Shown: piece by piece, positions 11,397 to 18,547 of the stretch
Layout of the letters: the number at the start of each line of letters is the position of its first letter
How positions within the stretch are numbered: the first letter of the stretch is position 1
Assembly: GCA_029338615.1 (NCBI GenBank)
Contig: JAQYAS010000014.1
Location: 1-54,642 of the forward strand
Direction: 5' to 3'
DNA: 54,642 bases
Origin: Clostridiales bacterium
Lineage (GTDB): Bacteria > Bacillota > Clostridia > Lachnospirales > Lachnospiraceae
The notes under the pieces: model-generated
What the model saw: the letters and a program-made list of their open reading frames with translations, nothing else
What the model was told of the DNA's origin: nothing
The model's database searches: none
Position numbers and translations under genes: made by a program

Positions 11397-12287
11397 TCAC
11401 CTGCTTTCTACTATTATTTTCTTGAACTGCTTTGCTGCCTCATTCAGCGGGTGCAGGCAGTCATACACAAGACATACATTCCTGTCCGGAAGCTTTTCCT
11501 CAAGTGAAAGCTTTACAACCTCTTTGTTCTTTACTGCCTCCCTCGCCATCAGTTCCGGTATAAATGCAAGTCCAAGCTCACACTTCACAAGTGGCAGTAT
11601 CTGATCCGTGGTGGCCGCCTCCGTGTCCGGCGCAAGCTCCACGCCATGCTCCCTGAATATTCTGTCGTAGAATCTGAATGTCATAGTCTCCCTGCCTAGA
11701 CAGATCATAGGATAGTTCCTCATCTCCGCAATGGACAGTTTTTGCTTTTTAAGTGAAGAAAATGTCGTTCCGCCGATAAGTATCTCACGATATGACTGCA
11801 GCATGATCTTCTTGAGAGGAGTCTCCACATCAGCCGGAGTTGTAACTACTGCAAAGTCTATACTTCCATTCTTCACTTCCTCCACAGCCTGAGGTGTAGA
11901 ATGGTTGTATATCTTGAGATTTATACCCGGATACGCCATGTGAAATGCCCGCAGTCTGTCCAGCAGGTATATATTTAACGCCGTCTCACTGACACCTATC
12001 GTTATACTTCCATGAGTGAGATTCTCACCATCTGCCAGCTCATCCTCCGCCGTCAGAAGCTGTGACATTGCAGCCTCCACATATGAATAGAGCTGTTCCC
12101 CGTCTCTTGTGAGCTGTACACCCCTGTTTGTCCTGACAAATAGTATCCTTCCAAGCTGCTGCTCCAGGCAGTTCATCGCCCTGGTCACATTCGGCTGACT
12201 GTTTCCAAGAACCTTTGCGGCTTTGGTAAAGTTACGATATCTCGCAACATAATAAAATATCTTATAATACTCGAAATTAATGTTCAT
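11397..12287 (-). CDS. LysR family transcriptional regulator
   Basis: Regulator of 296 residues, the standard LysR length. The winged helix reads NINFEYYKIFYYVARYRNFT, then KAAKVLGNSQPNVTRAMNCL; the effector-binding domain follows from about residue 90 (GSITIGVSETALNIYLLDRL). Such full-length regulators bind a small co-inducer between two alpha/beta lobes; the ligand cannot be read. It is the first gene of a two-gene lysR-lysR unit. Its ribosome site is poor (no GGAGG within 15 bases of the ATG at 12285-12287), so expression may be low. It is divergent from the hypothetical-thrE operon, which it could control by the usual LysR divergent arrangement (inference). Confidence 0.9.
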   Translation of the reverse strand: MNINFEYYKIFYYVARYRNFTKAAKVLGNSQPNVTRAMNCLEQQLGRILFVRTNRGVQLTRDGEQLYSYVEAAMSQLLTAEDELADGENLTHGSITIGVSETALNIYLLDRLRAFHMAYPGINLKIYNHSTPQAVEEVKNGSIDFAVVTTPADVETPLKKIMLQSYREILIGGTTFSSLKKQKLSIAEMRNYPMICLGRETMTFRFYDRIFREHGVELAPDTEAATTDQILPLVKCELGLAFIPELMAREAVKNKEVVKLSLEEKLPDRNVCLVYDCLHPLNEAAKQFKKIIVESR

Positions 12288-12405
12288 AATCTATTGTTAG
12301 CCACAGACTATATTACATGTCTGCTATACTCCCTTTCTTAAAATTATTTTCCATGCAGCAATCCCGACATATCATTTTGTTATTACTGCCATATCAATTA
12401 TGATT

Positions 12406-12434
12406 TTCACTTATTGCTACTCCGATAGTATAAT
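12406..12434 (+). promoter_or_regulatory. Promoter of the hypothetical-thrE operon
   Basis: TTCACT (12406-12411), a 17-base spacer and a perfect TATAAT (12429-12434). It lies in the 203-bp divergent gap between the lysR start and the plus-strand gene at 12491. Nothing else distinct was seen in that gap. Confidence 0.55.
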
Positions 12435-12490
12435 CTAACCAGATTCAAATGACAAGACAGCATTTATCATATGAAAGGATGCGCATATCT

Positions 12491-13252
12491 ATGGAAGAAA
12501 AGACCATTTTCCCAAGGGAAGAAAAATCAGAAATATTATTTGAAAAGATCCTCAGGGATCCCTGGGCATGTGAAAAGCTCATGGACACATTCTGTAATTA
12601 CCTGTTCTGCAATGATGACTTCGACTGCAATCTTTCACCGGAAGAATTTACAAAATCACTGCTCTCAGCTTATCTGGACAGAGATATGTCGGCATTCCTC
12701 ATGTCCATCTGCAACAATACCATGTTCGATCTGCTAAGAAATTCCTACCTCATCCCATATCGCTTCAACGCCGATGGCAAGACCAATCCTGTCATCATGA
12801 CTGATGAGCATGGCGAACTTCTGCCTGAATTCAGAAACTCTGTAAGAGAAAAGGATTATCAGCACTTTCACGATATATACACACATATGACACACAACGA
12901 GAATATGTATCTTGCAAAGGCATACAGATACAGCCATGAATACGCTTCTGACAACATGGAAGTCGAACAGAAGATCCTTGAGGAGTGCACCGGAGTCCTG
13001 CTCATCAGAGAGCTGCCGGACACGGTAAAGCTCAAGGAGACCGAAGCTGAGGCATACTGTGCTGTGTGGGATATCATGGTTGAACTGGAAAAGAATCTTC
13101 CCATGGCATTTGTATTCTACGGTCAGGATACTTTTGATAAACAAGGCATGCGATATGACGAGCTTGGAATATTCCTGCCGGATTCACTGCTCATGAAGAA
13201 TCTGGAAAGACACGTTGCGAAAGCCGAGGCGATCATATATGCGGAAAAGTAA
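12491..13252 (+). CDS. Hypothetical protein of unknown function
   Basis: A 253-residue acidic, soluble-looking protein with no signal peptide and no long hydrophobic segment. I recognise no family. The start MEEKTIFPREEK at 12491 follows AAAGGA with a gap of about 11 bases; in-frame ATG/earlier codons upstream (12449, 12479) are less likely. Visible features are a Cys-containing segment (FCNYLFCNDDFDC, around residues 35-47), a His-rich loop (KDYQHFHDIYTHMTHNENMY, about residue 125) and a helical C-terminus (LLMKNLERHVAKAEAIIYAE). It overlaps the following thrE-type exporter gene by 14 bases, so the two are co-transcribed and translationally coupled, and a role together with that exporter is likely but unspecified. 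Confidence 0.8.
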   Translation: MEEKTIFPREEKSEILFEKILRDPWACEKLMDTFCNYLFCNDDFDCNLSPEEFTKSLLSAYLDRDMSAFLMSICNNTMFDLLRNSYLIPYRFNADGKTNPVIMTDEHGELLPEFRNSVREKDYQHFHDIYTHMTHNENMYLAKAYRYSHEYASDNMEVEQKILEECTGVLLIRELPDTVKLKETEAEAYCAVWDIMVELEKNLPMAFVFYGQDTFDKQGMRYDELGIFLPDSLLMKNLERHVAKAEAIIYAEK

Positions 13253-14606
13253 GAATGCAAAAAACGCAAATGCGGAATCATACATAGACGTTATGGAAAA
13301 AAATCACATGGAGATTCCATGGCACGACTACGCCAGTGCCGACAGCAATGTACTCATATGCAAGGCAGGTCTGATTGAAAAGGCTTCTGTCATAGGCAGA
13401 GTCGGTCTTATCATGCTCTCATGCGGAACAGGTGCATGGCGTGTCCGTACTTCCATGAACAGGCTTTCCAAGGAACTGAACGTCACATGTACCGTCGATG
13501 TCGGACTCATGTCCATAGAATTCAACTGTTTTGACGGTCACGACTGCGTATCACAGTCCCTGTGCATCGCCAATACAGGCGTAAACACCTCAAAGCTATA
13601 TAGAATGGAGCAGTTTGTTGACAATTTCCCAAATGAAGAGGCGCATCTGACCGGCGAGGAAATCCATCAGAGGCTTGATGAGATAGAAAAAATACATGCC
13701 TTGTACTCTCCTCTCCGTCTCGGACTTGCCTCTGCCCTCGCTTGCTGTGCCTTCACATTTCTTCTAGGCGGCGGGCCTGTAGAAATGATGCTGGCATTTG
13801 TCGCAGCCGGAATCGGAAACCTCATAAGGACAAAGCTTATCAAACACCATTTTACTTTATATATGAACATAGCTGTATCCGTGTCAGCCGCTTGTCTTGT
13901 GTACGCACTGCTGCTAAAGGCCGCCGAGCTGACATTTCATATACCCGCCTTCCACGAAGCCGGATATATCTGCTCAATGCTGTTCATCATACCGGGATTC
14001 CCATTCATCACCAGCGGCATAGATCTTTCAAAGCTGGATCTGAGATCAGGGCTTGAGAGGCTTACATACTCGATCATCATTGTGCTTGTGGCAACGATGT
14101 TCGCATGGATCATGGCGCTTCTGCTGAAGCTCCACCCACAGGATTTTGTAGCGCTCGACATAACACCAGGACTTCATCTGGTATTCAGACTGATTACCAG
14201 CTTCTGCGGTGTGTTCGGATTCTCCATCATGTTCAACAGCTCCATACACATGGCTGCCACAGCAGCTGCCATCGGCGCCATAGCCAACACTCTACGTCTA
14301 GAGCTTGTAGATCTTGCCGGCATCCCTGCAGCTGCCGCCGCATTTGCCGGAGCCCTCACGGCCGGATTGCTCGCTTCATTCATCAAAAGCACCAATGGTT
14401 ATCCGCGAATCTCACTGACAGTCCCATCTATAGTCATCATGGTTCCAGGGCTTTATCTTTATCGTGCAATATACAACTTTGGAATCATGTCACTCTCTGA
14501 TGCCGTGTCCTGGTTTGCAGCTGCCATCATGATCATCATAGCCCTGCCACTTGGACTGATATTCGCAAGAATCCTGACAGACAAAACCTTCAGGTACTGC
14601 ACCTAA
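13239..14606 (+). CDS. Threonine/serine exporter family protein (ThrE type)
   Basis: Membrane protein of 455 residues combining the two ThrE parts. The first ~110 residues form the soluble N-terminal domain, with the family-like turn GLIMLSCGTGAWRVRTSMNR. Then come about ten hydrophobic segments: the first five (from LGLASALACCAFTFLLGGG) belong to the PF06738-like half, with IIPGFPFITSGIDL, and the rest to the ThrE_2-like half, with TVPSIVIMVPGLYLYRAIY. In Corynebacterium ThrE exports threonine and serine; the substrate here is inferred by family. The start chosen is the ATG at 13239, which has GAGG nine bases upstream and overlaps the preceding gene by 14 bases. A TTG at 13215 is less likely. 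Confidence 0.87.
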   Translation: MRKSKNAKNANAESYIDVMEKNHMEIPWHDYASADSNVLICKAGLIEKASVIGRVGLIMLSCGTGAWRVRTSMNRLSKELNVTCTVDVGLMSIEFNCFDGHDCVSQSLCIANTGVNTSKLYRMEQFVDNFPNEEAHLTGEEIHQRLDEIEKIHALYSPLRLGLASALACCAFTFLLGGGPVEMMLAFVAAGIGNLIRTKLIKHHFTLYMNIAVSVSAACLVYALLLKAAELTFHIPAFHEAGYICSMLFIIPGFPFITSGIDLSKLDLRSGLERLTYSIIIVLVATMFAWIMALLLKLHPQDFVALDITPGLHLVFRLITSFCGVFGFSIMFNSSIHMAATAAAIGAIANTLRLELVDLAGIPAAAAAFAGALTAGLLASFIKSTNGYPRISLTVPSIVIMVPGLYLYRAIYNFGIMSLSDAVSWFAAAIMIIIALPLGLIFARILTDKTFRYCT

Positions 14607-14690
14607 TACCCAAATGGGGACAGGCACCTCCATCCCCCAGATGGGATCAACGCCTGAATGTCAAATCTACAACCAAGGAGTATATGAACC

Positions 14691-15362
14691 ATGAAGTTTT
14701 ATCCACATAGACAAATGTCAGAATCTTTCATCACCGCGGCCTTCCTGTCAGTATCAGGAGGTCTGCAGGATGCATATACCTATATATTCAGAGGAAAGGT
14801 ATTTGCAAATGCACAGACAGGCAACATAGTTCTTCTCGGTCAGAATCTTGTAGACCGAAACTGGAAAATGTGTGTACACTATGCCGTTCCTCTATTATTT
14901 TTTGCGCTTGGAATTGCTGCTGCCGAGTGTATAAAACAGAAATTTCAGAATATGCAGCAGTTTCACTGGAGACAGATCGTTGTATTGTGTGAGATTTTTC
15001 TGCTTCTTATCGTGGGATTTCTTCCCATAAAACTCAATCTTCTCGCAAATGCCATGGTTTCATTTTCATGTGCCATGCAGGTTCAGGCATTCAGGAAGGT
15101 CAATGGCTACGCATTTGCCAGCACCATGTGCATTGGAAATATCCGAAGCGGCACAGATGCCCTGTGTGCATACTTCAGAACAAAGGACAGGAACACACTG
15201 TTCAAATCCCTGTGCTACTGGGCGATCATCCTGCTGTTCGGAATCGGCGCAGCTGTAGGCGGCCACTTCATCCGTATATTTGACATGAGGACCATCTGGT
15301 TCTCCTGCTGTCTGCTGTTCGTGAGCTTCCTGTTCATGTTTATCAAAGAAGAGAGAGAATAA
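14691..15362 (+). CDS. YoaK/DUF1275 family membrane protein
   Basis: Integral membrane protein of 223 residues with six predicted hydrophobic segments. The DUF1275 signature is at the N-terminus: FITAAFLSVSGGLQDAYTYI then FRGKVFANAQTGNIVLLGQN, and a second family block ALQ-like MQVQAFRKVNGYAFASTMCI. The family has no established function. AAGGAG lies ten bases before the ATG. It follows the ThrE-like gene after an 84-base gap with no clear terminator, so read-through from that operon is possible. Confidence 0.88.
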   Translation: MKFYPHRQMSESFITAAFLSVSGGLQDAYTYIFRGKVFANAQTGNIVLLGQNLVDRNWKMCVHYAVPLLFFALGIAAAECIKQKFQNMQQFHWRQIVVLCEIFLLLIVGFLPIKLNLLANAMVSFSCAMQVQAFRKVNGYAFASTMCIGNIRSGTDALCAYFRTKDRNTLFKSLCYWAIILLFGIGAAVGGHFIRIFDMRTIWFSCCLLFVSFLFMFIKEERE

Positions 15363-15368
15363 AAAAGA

Positions 15369-15429
15369 GGCAGACGCGTGTCCTCCTTAAGGAGCAGACG
15401 CATGAAAAGCGCTTGGCGCGACGTCTGCC
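15369..15429. repeat. Compound inverted and direct repeats after the DUF1275 gene
   Basis: GGCAGACG (15369-15376) pairs with CGTCTGCC (15422-15429). Inside lies a perfect 12-bp palindrome CTCCTTAAGGAG (15383-15394), and GCAGACGC occurs twice as a direct repeat (15370 and 15394). On the minus strand the structure is followed by CTCTTTTTTATT, so it could end a minus-strand transcript; on the plus strand no T-run follows. Confidence 0.5.
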
Positions 15430-15606
15430 ATATAACCAGTATTCCGCTTCTGCCGATAGTGTCCTCCACAATCTCTAACAAAATCATCTGATATTTTGTA
15501 ATGTTCCTCTTTGTTCTTTGCGTACAGCGCCAAATATTTTACTTGAATAACTTTCTCCTTCCTGTCATATAGACAAATAAATTTTAATAAGCTTATATAC
15601 AATCAA

Positions 15607-15655
15607 AGGGCTATGCGGATTTCTCTGAAGCATCTTCAAAAAATCGCATAGCCCT
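15607..15655. repeat. 49-bp hairpin
   Basis: AGGGCTATGCG (15607-15617) pairs with its exact complement at 15645-15655. The stem continues inward with one bulge through GATTT/AAATC and ends in TGAAG-CAT-CTTCA. No T-run follows. The stretch 15363-15701 holds this hairpin and the compound repeat but no gene I can support. Confidence 0.65.
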
Positions 15656-15701
15656 ATAACTGCCATACACATATGTACAACTTTATGTTTATACTATTAT
15701 A

Positions 15702-15938
15702 TTATATTTGAATAAAATTTATAAGATCACCTTTTGCTCCACATGCATAACATTTCCAAAAATTATCTTTTATTTGCAAATTAGGAGTATTATTACCATC
15801 ATGGAATATACAGTTAGTAAAGTCACCTTTCATATCTTTTTTCTCGATTAACCCCATATCAAGAATGATATCTTTTACAGATAATTGATCATGTATATCA
15901 TCAAGAAATATTTGTATATTTGTATATTCTTTTTTCAT
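15702..15938 (-). pseudogene. DnaG-type primase zinc-finger fragment
   Basis: Only 78 residues, but the CHC2 zinc finger of bacterial/phage primases is recognisable: CIFHDGNNTPNLQI, then FWKCYACGAKGDLINF. The Cys-His pair is spaced as in CPFHxxxxPS, and the CxxC is CYAC before GxxGDxIxF. A real primase continues for several hundred residues of TOPRIM domain; here the frame stops directly after the finger and no further primase sequence follows. The region is much richer in A+T than its neighbours. I take it as a remnant of a plasmid, phage or mobile-element replication gene. Confidence 0.65.
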
Positions 15939-16041
15939 TTTATTTTAATTAACACCTTTTTACTACAATATATTTATGGTTAATATCCCTTACAGCCAGT
16001 AAGGAATTATCCATCTTGTTGCTATTTTATTTTTTTAAAAT

Positions 16042-16305
16042 TTATTCATTATATCTTATATGTATATCTCCTCCTTCTGTTATACCTTCAAGCCATATTT
16101 TACTAGCTTCTAAAGTTTCTAGATTTGGATCAAAATTAAATGGAGATATTATACAAATCTGCTATTTTCGTTTTCATCAATAGAAAAAACGATATTTGCT
16201 TAATTCTAATATATCAGAACTTAAATTAAGATAGTCTTCAATTTTAGAATCTGGTTTTATAATAATATCATCAAATTTAATTATTCCATTACTAAGATCT
16301 ATCAT
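16042..16305 (-). pseudogene. Frameshifted small protein, possibly an immunity protein
   Basis: A strong GGAGG precedes the ATG at 16303-16305. The first frame gives MIDLSNGIIKFDDIIIKPDS then KIEDYLNLSSDILELSKYR and stops. In a second frame FSIDENENSRF continues the sense, and a third gives ISPFNFDPNLETLEASKIWL then EGITEGGDIHIRYNE up to the stop at 16042. The three pieces together look like one ~90-residue soluble protein broken by two small indels. It follows the secreted repeat protein by 39 bases, the position of an immunity gene behind a secreted effector, but I do not recognise the family firmly. The gap 15939-16041 shows no gene. Confidence 0.5.
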
Positions 16306-16344
16306 AATATCCTCCAAAATAAACCAATAAAAATTAATATTTAT

Positions 16345-17115
16345 TTAAATCGGTCCGTCATTACTGTTTCCTATATAAGAACCATCATTATCGTAAAAAT
16401 AACCATATTCGTCATGATATATTGAAATACCTCTGTCATCAGTATAATAATAATAATTTCTTCCATCATTATTTGTAAGAATATTACTTACTGGGCCTGG
16501 ATTACCTCCATTATTTGAAGGAGCTTTCCTGGTAATCATCTTACCATTCTTATCAAAGTAGTATGTCTTTCCGTTTATCTTGCATGAAGTATTCTTCTGA
16601 AGCACCCATTTCTTATTTGCATAGTCATATTTATAAAGTCTTTTTGTTTTCTTTATATACCTTCTGGATATTGCTCCTCCCTTTTCAACAAAATATACGT
16701 TTCCATTTTTTGCGCTGACCGTTGTCTTTTTTCTAACCAGCACCCCATTCTTCGACACAAAATGAAGTTTCTTGTCTGAAAGCGTTGTATATGTTCTGTC
16801 AAGTCGAATGAATTTCTTCTTTGCAGAATCGAATTTACTTATATATGTCTTATCTCCCATATTGGTCTGCCTGTACTGAACCTTATAGGACGTGCCAAGT
16901 TTCACCTTCAGATTGTCATTCACCTTCACCCATCCAGACCGCCTGACCATACTTCCGTTCTTGTAACAATAGTAATAGCCATTTGACGCCTTCCGCAAGC
17001 CATTTTTAACTTTCGCTGCCTGCGCACCTGCCGGTGGAACTACCGCCATGATAAGCGCCACTGCCAACACAAGCGTAATTACTTTCTTTAACACATTTTT
17101 CACTCCACAACTCAT
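16345..17115 (-). CDS. Secreted protein with cell-wall-binding-like repeats
   Basis: Protein of 256 residues. The N-terminus from the ATG at 17113-17115 is a clear signal peptide (basic KNVLKK, hydrophobic core VITLVLAVALIMAVVPPAGA, AQA cleavage). AGGGAG lies about ten bases upstream; a longer in-frame start at 17172 would spoil the signal peptide. The mature part holds aromatic repeats of choline/cell-wall-binding type: GYYYCYKNGSMVRRSGW, LHFVSKNGVLVRKK, KTYYFDKNGKMITRK. The last ~50 residues are Tyr/Asp/Asn-rich (GRNYYYYTDDRGISIYHDEY) and differ in composition from the rest. It is followed by the broken small gene, so it may be a truncated secreted effector that kept its wall-binding part; the function is unknown. 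Confidence 0.75.
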   Translation of the reverse strand: MSCGVKNVLKKVITLVLAVALIMAVVPPAGAQAAKVKNGLRKASNGYYYCYKNGSMVRRSGWVKVNDNLKVKLGTSYKVQYRQTNMGDKTYISKFDSAKKKFIRLDRTYTTLSDKKLHFVSKNGVLVRKKTTVSAKNGNVYFVEKGGAISRRYIKKTKRLYKYDYANKKWVLQKNTSCKINGKTYYFDKNGKMITRKAPSNNGGNPGPVSNILTNNDGRNYYYYTDDRGISIYHDEYGYFYDNDGSYIGNSNDGPI

Positions 17116-17290
17116 TTTACTATTCTCCCTCTTTCTTCTCTGTTCTCTGCTAAAGAGTATTTCCCTCTGCATATGCCTTCAACTCCTGCCTAAAATCACT
17201 AAATCTTTTTTAATTTAACATTTATAATTATTCTTTTCAATTGTTAGCAGGATTTATTTGTTCTTGATCTTCCGCACATATTTTAACAGT

Positions 17291-17404
17291 TTACTGCTGT
17301 GACACCGCCTTCAGTCTTTCAAGCTCCGCCATAGCCTCCGAGTGCCATAGGCCTGGTGTTATGCCTTGCAAAAGCTGCCATGTAATATCATCTTCACGCC
17401 TCAT
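17291..17404 (-). CDS. Possible 37-residue coupled peptide after hydE
   Basis: A short frame MRREDDITWQLLQGITPGLW then HSEAMAELERLKAVSQQ starts at the ATG 17402-17404, overlapping the end of hydE by 11 bases, with GAGGGG just upstream. The codon use is normal and the sequence is not low complexity. It could be a real small protein translated by coupling, or the worn 5' end of a lost gene. No family recognised. The following 17116-17290 shows no gene. Confidence 0.35.
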   Translation of the reverse strand: MRREDDITWQLLQGITPGLWHSEAMAELERLKAVSQQ

Positions 17405-18512
17405 AATCCCCTCTGTCCACAACAACCTGAAACCCGTACGCCTCTGCGCGCCTGTCAAGGCATCCGCGGCACTGGGCGGATTCCTCCCCCGTGCATATCT
17501 TGTTGTCGTAGAGCTCGTATTTCTTTCGGACAGACACAGGAGACAGATTCGGCATGACCACGTTCGCACCGTGCATAAACCCACGCTCCCTGCCATCAGC
17601 CGCTATCGTTCCGAGAGATGTGGTGGATGGTATGAGTGCCTTCGGGAACATCAGTCTCAGCAGGCTTATCATCACCAGCGTCTGCCTGACCGTTCCCTGC
17701 TCCATCTTCGCAAATGGGGTCTCCTTGTGAGGAACATACGGCCCGATCCCTATCATCTGCGGCTGCAGCTTCGCAAGGAAATGCAGATCCTCGGCCAGAT
17801 TCACTGAAGTCTGATACGGCGATCCCACCATAAATCCACTTCCCACCTGATATCCAAGACTTTTAAGATCGTACAGACATCGAACTCTGTTGTCATAGCT
17901 CATCGAATCCGGGTGTAATCTTTCATAATGCACCCTATCCGCAGTCTCATGTCTCAGAAGATATCTGTCCGCCCCGGCCATCCGCCACAGCCTGTAAGTC
18001 TCATATGGATGCTCGCCAAATGACAGCGTGACAGCACAATCAGGATATCTCTCCTTGATGCATCTCACAATGTCAGCTATAGCCCCATCTGAAAATCCTC
18101 CGTCCTCGCCTCCCTGAAGCACAAATGTGCGAAATCCCAACACATATCCCTCATCGACGCAAGCCAGAATCTGATCCTTTGTCAGACGGTATCTGTCCAC
18201 ATGACTGTTGCTTTTTCTGATACCGCAGTAATAGCAATCGTTCTTGCAAATGTTCGTAAACTCTATGAGCCCTCTTATGTATATGCGGTTTCCAAATCTC
18301 TGATGGGACAGATCATAAGCTTTTCTTCTGAGGTACTCGAAGTCTGAGACAGTCTCCATTATGGAGACTTCCATATCCGACATATGGCACACATCATCCC
18401 CGGATCCGGACAGAGAATCTATAACCGTTGCCAGTTCGTCTGTCCCTGGCATTTTCCCTCTACCCTGACCATATTCAAATACCTCGTCTATAATAGCTTT
18501 CACACTGTCCAT
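17394..18512 (-). CDS. hydE: [FeFe] hydrogenase H-cluster maturase HydE (radical SAM)
   Basis: Radical SAM enzyme of 372 residues, the usual HydE length. HydE acts with HydG and HydF to build the two-iron part of the hydrogenase H-cluster. The cluster-binding motif CxxxCxxC is Cys89, Cys93 and Cys96 in NICKNDCYYCGI. Downstream lie family blocks FRTFVLQGGEDGGF, GADRYLLRHETAD, SGFMVGSPYQT, GIGPYVPHKETPF and the C-terminal ANVVMPNLSPV. GAGG is six bases before the ATG. It is 35 bases downstream of a cell-wall-binding enzyme gene on the same strand and may be read with it. HydF and HydG are not in the window, but an [FeFe] hydrogenase is, at about 42-43 kb. Confidence 0.93.
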   Translation of the reverse strand: MDSVKAIIDEVFEYGQGRGKMPGTDELATVIDSLSGSGDDVCHMSDMEVSIMETVSDFEYLRRKAYDLSHQRFGNRIYIRGLIEFTNICKNDCYYCGIRKSNSHVDRYRLTKDQILACVDEGYVLGFRTFVLQGGEDGGFSDGAIADIVRCIKERYPDCAVTLSFGEHPYETYRLWRMAGADRYLLRHETADRVHYERLHPDSMSYDNRVRCLYDLKSLGYQVGSGFMVGSPYQTSVNLAEDLHFLAKLQPQMIGIGPYVPHKETPFAKMEQGTVRQTLVMISLLRLMFPKALIPSTTSLGTIAADGRERGFMHGANVVMPNLSPVSVRKKYELYDNKICTGEESAQCRGCLDRRAEAYGFQVVVDRGDYEA

Positions 18513-18547
18513 ACAGAACCTCTATATCTTCGTAAATTTAGCTTATA

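Noticed and set aside
15387..15602. A 71-codon minus-strand frame after the DUF1275 gene
   Set aside because: No ATG with a ribosome site at its start, no recognised family, and its end lies inside the compound repeat. The sequence is plausible protein-like in part (residues ~20-50), so it could be an old remnant, but I cannot support it as a gene.
17291..17596. A longer 101-codon frame at the hydE end
   Set aside because: Its N-terminal part overlaps the conserved end of hydE in another frame. Only the short ATG-started tail is kept as a low-confidence peptide.
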